A stretch of 64,000 bases of DNA from Heligmosomoides polygyrus polygyrus (lineage: Eukaryota > Nematoda > Chromadorea > Rhabditida > Heligmosomidae), in contig OX377206.1 of assembly GCA_947396885.1 (NCBI GenBank), positions 43,941,631 through 44,005,630 on the forward strand, in the 5' to 3' direction. Made by a program: the position numbers and the translations under genes. The notes beneath the pieces were generated by a model that worked only from the letters and a program-made list of their open reading frames with translations, was not told the DNA's origin and searched no databases. Of the stretch, positions 59,825 to 64,000 are shown one piece after another; positions within the stretch are counted from its first letter, which is position 1; every line of letters starts with the position of its first letter.

Positions 59825-60145
59825 GACCGACTTTTTAATTCAGCTACCCAGTAGGTGGACATACTGTTCAAAATTTATGAAAATTTAATTTTTTGAGGAA
59901 AAATAATGTATTAAACTTGTGTTAAAGAGCAGGAAGGCGATCATTTTTTAGTGTCAAAAAAGAGATTACGCCATGCCATCTTCCAAGAGCTCGCAATTTT
60001 GATTCGATTGATAGTAATTTCTGTTCGCATGGAGTTTGACACTTGTTAACGATACAACGAAAAGCACTGTAAACAACACACTATCCTCACTTTGATGGTT
60101 AATGTAGGCGGCATTCGCAGTACCAATCGAATAAAAGTTGCGGCG
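59825..60145 (+). repeat. Dispersed repeat, second copy of 28350-28700
   Basis: It has the same ordered words as 28350-28700 (AGTGTCAAAA, GCCATGCC, TTCGCATGGAGTTTGACA), with many differences. No ends or TSD were found. Confidence 0.55.
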
Positions 60146-60419
60146 AAATTTTTGCATGCATGGCGCGACCTGGCCTTTCAATGCGCTGTATGCCTGCTTG
60201 TTTGCTGTGCTTTAAGGCAAATTTTGATTTATTATTTTTTCTTAAAATAAAAAATATCACACTATATAGTAACGCGCCAAGCGATGAGTCATAACATCGA
60301 TTGGCGGTGCCGCAAAAATTAGCCATAAAATAGGGGGAAAATCGGCGGGGGGGGGGGGGGAGGGAATTATGGCAGGAAAATAGCGAAAATACACATACGT
60401 CTTCTCCCTGCCTAGGAAC

Positions 60420-60990
60420 TTAGGCCCTGGGGCAATCAAGGTCGCTGAACACGAAACTGACGTTTGTTTTTGATCAAACTGTCGATTTTTGTGATCATGT
60501 ATTGATTACATGATCGATTTTTGTCCAGGCGGTAGGAAACTTTAGCCCTAGGAGTAGTCGAGGTCGCACAACACGAATCTGGAGTTCGCTTTTATTTATT
60601 TACTTATTTAATTGCACACTAGGGTGCACTACAACGCCAACGAAGTCGACAAACAAACTAGCCGTTAAAAGCGACAGTAGAATGAACGAACACTTACATT
60701 AAAATTGGAACCATTGCCAGTATTTATTTATTTTTGAACTATCGATCGCCATCAATCGATATTGATCAAATTGCGGGCGCGAAAATAGCCAAGAATACCC
60801 AAAGTCTTCTACCTGCCTGGAAACTTCAGCCCTGGGGTAATCGCGGTCCCTCAACACGAATCTGGAGTTCTTTTTTGAAGTATCGATCGCCATCAATCGA
60901 TATCGATCAAACTATCGCTTTTTGTGGATGTCGTCCAGGCGATCCGAAACTCTAGCTCTGGGGGTAGTCGAGGTACGATTCTTAAGTTTG
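60420..60990 (+). repeat. Tandem repeat of about 122 bp
   Basis: Units start near 60424, 60541, 60827 and 60950 with GCCCTGGGG-TAATCG-GGTCG...CACGAATCTGGAGTT, followed by ATCGATCGCCATCAATCGAT and TTGATCAAA. Steps are about 117-123 bp, except the second, which carries extra sequence of about 140 bp (60593-60735). A partial copy is at 47159-47345. Confidence 0.65.
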
Positions 60991-61837
60991 TTTTTGTAGT
61001 ATCGATCACCGTCAATCGATACTGATCAAATTGCGTGGCGCAAAAATAGCGGGAAATATCCTGACGTCTTCTACGTGCCTAAGACGTCGTTCAATGTGCC
61101 TGGGGATTGGGAAGTCGTGCCGAGGACGTCATCCGCTAGGAGGGATCATTGAGGGGGCCAGCACCAGTAATGGGAGACCGTTTCTACTATATACCGTACG
61201 TACTGCGAGCCTTTTGTACACCTAAGTAGGATAAAATCTGTACAAGTAGAGCAGGTAGCTCGAAGTGATTGTCCTTAGCATAGTGAAGCTGCAACATCGC
61301 GCGAAGCGCACATGTGCGAGGCACGCCGATAGGCGTGACGGGGAACTTGCAAAATATAAATAATATTAGATAAATAAATAAGAAATAATAAAATTATAGA
61401 ACTATGGGGGGAGTAATCGACTTCGCCCCATGGCCCAAACGAAAACCGCTCTCGTCGTCAGCGTGTTAAGTGACTGTGGTCGTCGACGGAAGGCCTTCAC
61501 ACAGGTAAGAAGTTTCGGTCCGAGAGCCAATATCGATCGATTCAATCGATTTCCTCACCGGTTATTTCGGTTTGGGAGACGCGCGGGTATTATGGCTGAC
61601 GGAAGTGCTTCACAGCAGCTGGAAAGTTTCAATCGAAAGGCCAATATCGAGCGACATTGTTGATTGCACCTTGAAAGTGACGTTGCCTCCGATCCGATTT
61701 TTATGTAAATGGTTCCTGCCCAAGTAGTCCATTGGGTTCAGATCCAGCGAGTTTGAGGACCTTCCTAGAAAATGTTTCTCAACCCACAGAATCAGATAAT
61801 CTTTTAGAATAAAATTCTGATGAATACCGGAGATTTC

Positions 61838-62060
61838 GCCCAAATTTCGGCTAGGGGGGTTATTTGGGGTGCTAATCACGAATATGACATCCGTTTTTCG
61901 TTTTACGCTGGAGTACGGTAGGTTATGGTATTTGCGGGTGACAGCAATCCGTCCTGAAGCGCTCTTTACCGGCAACCTACCGTACTCCAGCGCAAGACGA
62001 AAAACGGATGTCATATTCGTGATCAGTGCCCCAAATAACCCTCCCAGCCGAAGTTTGGGC
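61838..62060. mobile_element. 223-bp palindrome with ATTCGTGATCAG arms
   Basis: GCCCAAATTTCGGCTAGGGG at 61838 is mirrored by its complement ending at 62060. The arms continue through ACGAATATGACATCCGTTTT and TGGAGTACGGTAGG, leaving a loop of about 55 bp. A third arm copy lies at 62108-62195 in the orientation of the right arm. Confidence 0.7.
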
Positions 62061-62199
62061 AAAATCGATGATCATGACCTTGGCAGCCATAGGGACCCGT
62101 ACCCATCATAACCTACCCTACTTCAGCGTAAAACGAAAAACGGATCTCAGATTCGTGATCAGCACCCCAAATAACTCCTCTAGATGAAGTTTGGGCGAA

Positions 62200-64000
62200 A
62201 TTTTTTTTTCGACCTCTCCTAGACCCGTGGAGTTGTGAAAGTACAATAGTGCCGCGGATGCCATGTATGTTGACGGTCCGAGGTCGGTCAGTTTTTGTAA
62301 AGAGATGATGGGTCCTCGTTGCTTGTACTGCGCCGCAATCCCGCTTACAGTTCTGCCGTTGATGTGGACTCTTCCTACAGTCTGGTCGAAATCCTTCGCT
62401 CGATGAGAAGATGAACGCATAGCGCGCTGAACGTTGGTCCGTCGATGTGGAATTTGTACGTGTATAACATCTCCTTGCAACGGCAATCTGTTCTCAGGAA
62501 CCACTTTGGAAACAACTTATCATTACGCCCTTTTAGACTTTGCTTTTGAAGTAGGGCAAATCTCATGTGCAGCATTAGAAATCACGTTTTGCTTTCCATG
62601 CGGTTTTTTGTTACAGTTATACTTGTCTACTGTGAGGAAAAACTAGAAACATATGTGGTCTATCTCGTTGTCTAACTCTTTGCTCACATTCGTGAGCTCA
62701 CCTAATACTCACCCTAGAGGTGCAGATGGCATTCATTTCAGATCTTATTTGCAAATAATGTGTTAATGGCTGTTGTCGTCGCGTTTGCACAGCCTAACCA
62801 ATACGATGAATGCATGCAAGCATGGGAAAACTCCGTAGTACGCGATAATTCAATTAGAAAATCATCCACGGCAAGGAAAACTAAACTTATTTCACCCCCG
62901 CACGTGATACGGGGCCACTCGTCGTCAATGTGTGCCGGTAGAATTACAGCTAAGTCTCTCTTATTTTGATAGCGTCTTTCAAGGTTGATTGCAGTTGTGC
63001 GCGTTGGTTTGGAGTCAGCGTTTAGTTGCCGCCAGCTAAAAACTGGTTGCAAAAAGAACTGAACTCTCGCATAACTACTTGCACAGCTGTTGAAAGGCCG
63101 TCAATAAGACCTTGCTTTGAACCAATAAAGATAATCGATAAAACCATCAATGAACAACTTGGCATTATCGAGGTGTCTTGTCATAATCGTGGACATTTTA
63201 AAAGGTACCCATAAGGACCCATGAAAATAAAGGGATGGCAAGCTATTAGGAGAAATGTTGACCTCCAAACTCGCCCTCTGCGCGTGCAGCGCTGCAACGA
63301 CATGCCCTCACAACCAGTGAGCTCCACCTTTCGCTTACAACTTTTGTGGAATGCATGTGCGAGCCAACTCAGCATTGCAAAACGCAACTATAACCACTCC
63401 TTAAGAAAACTCAAACTAAGAAAATTTTTCTACAAAAATTCAAAACTTACACCTGGATTGTCAAAATCGATATCATTCTGCGTGAAGGACTTGATCACAA
63501 GGGCTGACAAGACGAGCAGTATCATGTCTAAATCAACCAACTATGCTGGAAGATGCCACTCGAACAGGAATTTTATCCGAAATTCAGCTGCGAACCAACT
63601 CAGAAAAGTGCAGCATAAACGGCTAATCGGTGTTGACAGTGTGTAGCAAATGAAAATTCTCCAGAGACGGTGATTCGCTCAGAAGATATGCCAGTCGCGA
63701 GAGAGCGTTGCTAGCAAATGTTGTGGGGAGCGCAATAAAGACAGCACGAAACCGGAATGGTCGCAACGGCCAACTGCTGGTGCAACATCACAACACACTT
63801 GCGACACTTGTAGGCATAGAGAGCAATGCCCAAGTGGGTGCATGACGAGAAAGCGATGACAGCGAACGCCGAAGAGGCGACGGCGTGGCTACGGCGATAC
63901 CAATCGCCACGCATGTGCTGGTCTACGAAGTGAGTTGTGGGCTGCGTTACGGATCTCAGTCGTGGACGGAGCCCCGCCGACCGTGACGGTGGTGTGTGTG
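62200..64000. other. Unassigned sequence at the right edge
   Basis: There is no repeat boundary or RNA gene. The longest frame (63221-63646, +, 141 codons) is basic, with no domain I recognise. It may be chance or part of a gene continuing beyond the window. Confidence 0.25.

Noticed and set aside
63221..63646. 141-codon frame at the right edge
   Set aside because: It is basic and low in information with no domain; it may be chance.

Overview
The window looks like an intergenic block of an animal genome, most likely a nematode. It has no recognisable intact host gene, no operons, roughly balanced base composition and a 200-base assembly gap (53564-53763). The nematode call rests mainly on a Tc4/Tc5-type DNA transposon (36986-40028). 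That element has long terminal inverted repeats (TIRs), a TTA target duplication within a CTTAG site and a pogo/Tc5-like transposase remnant. This is inference, not proof. Nearly everything that can be supported is mobile DNA, and the most informative signals are exact target-site duplications (TSDs) and nested insertions.

Region 1 (1-13899) is a tandem array of a small LTR retroelement. The basic unit is 2817 bp: about 1.25 kb of LTR with a TATA box and AATAAA signal, plus about 1.57 kb of interior with only a gag-like open frame. Two of the three LTRs that span the site carry, at the same position, a 2482-bp DNA element with a 15-bp TIR and an 8-bp TSD. The last LTR keeps the empty site. 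The 2482-bp element itself contains a 201-bp Mutator-like MITE with a 9-bp TSD and a 1098-bp hAT-like element. The whole nest was duplicated as a 5307-bp repeat.

Region 2 (13900-28700) holds small palindromic MITEs, an uninterrupted (GAT)n tract of about 143 units, a tRNA-like sequence, and a 4533-bp Tc1-type palindrome flanked by TA. Region 3 (28700-40100) holds a 2826-bp palindromic hAT-type element with a perfect 8-bp TSD inside a GC-rich MITE, then a run of MITEs inserted end to end, then the Tc5-like element, which is itself split by another repeat.

Region 4 (42100-47500) holds a hAT-like 5' end and a decayed Penelope-like retroelement in which the GIY-YIG nuclease lies upstream of the reverse transcriptase. 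A 1033-bp mariner palindrome interrupts the nuclease domain exactly. Region 5 (47400-64000) holds a tRNA-like sequence, further copies of the same MITE families, a second damaged copy of the Tc1-type palindrome with another palindrome inside it, and several long inverted repeats with no coding content.

No pathway or gene cluster can be described. The elements relate to each other as hosts and guests, and the order of insertions can be read from the duplications. Stretches not listed (for example 15010-15860, 40210-41500, 50570-50750, 62200-64000) show nothing I can name.
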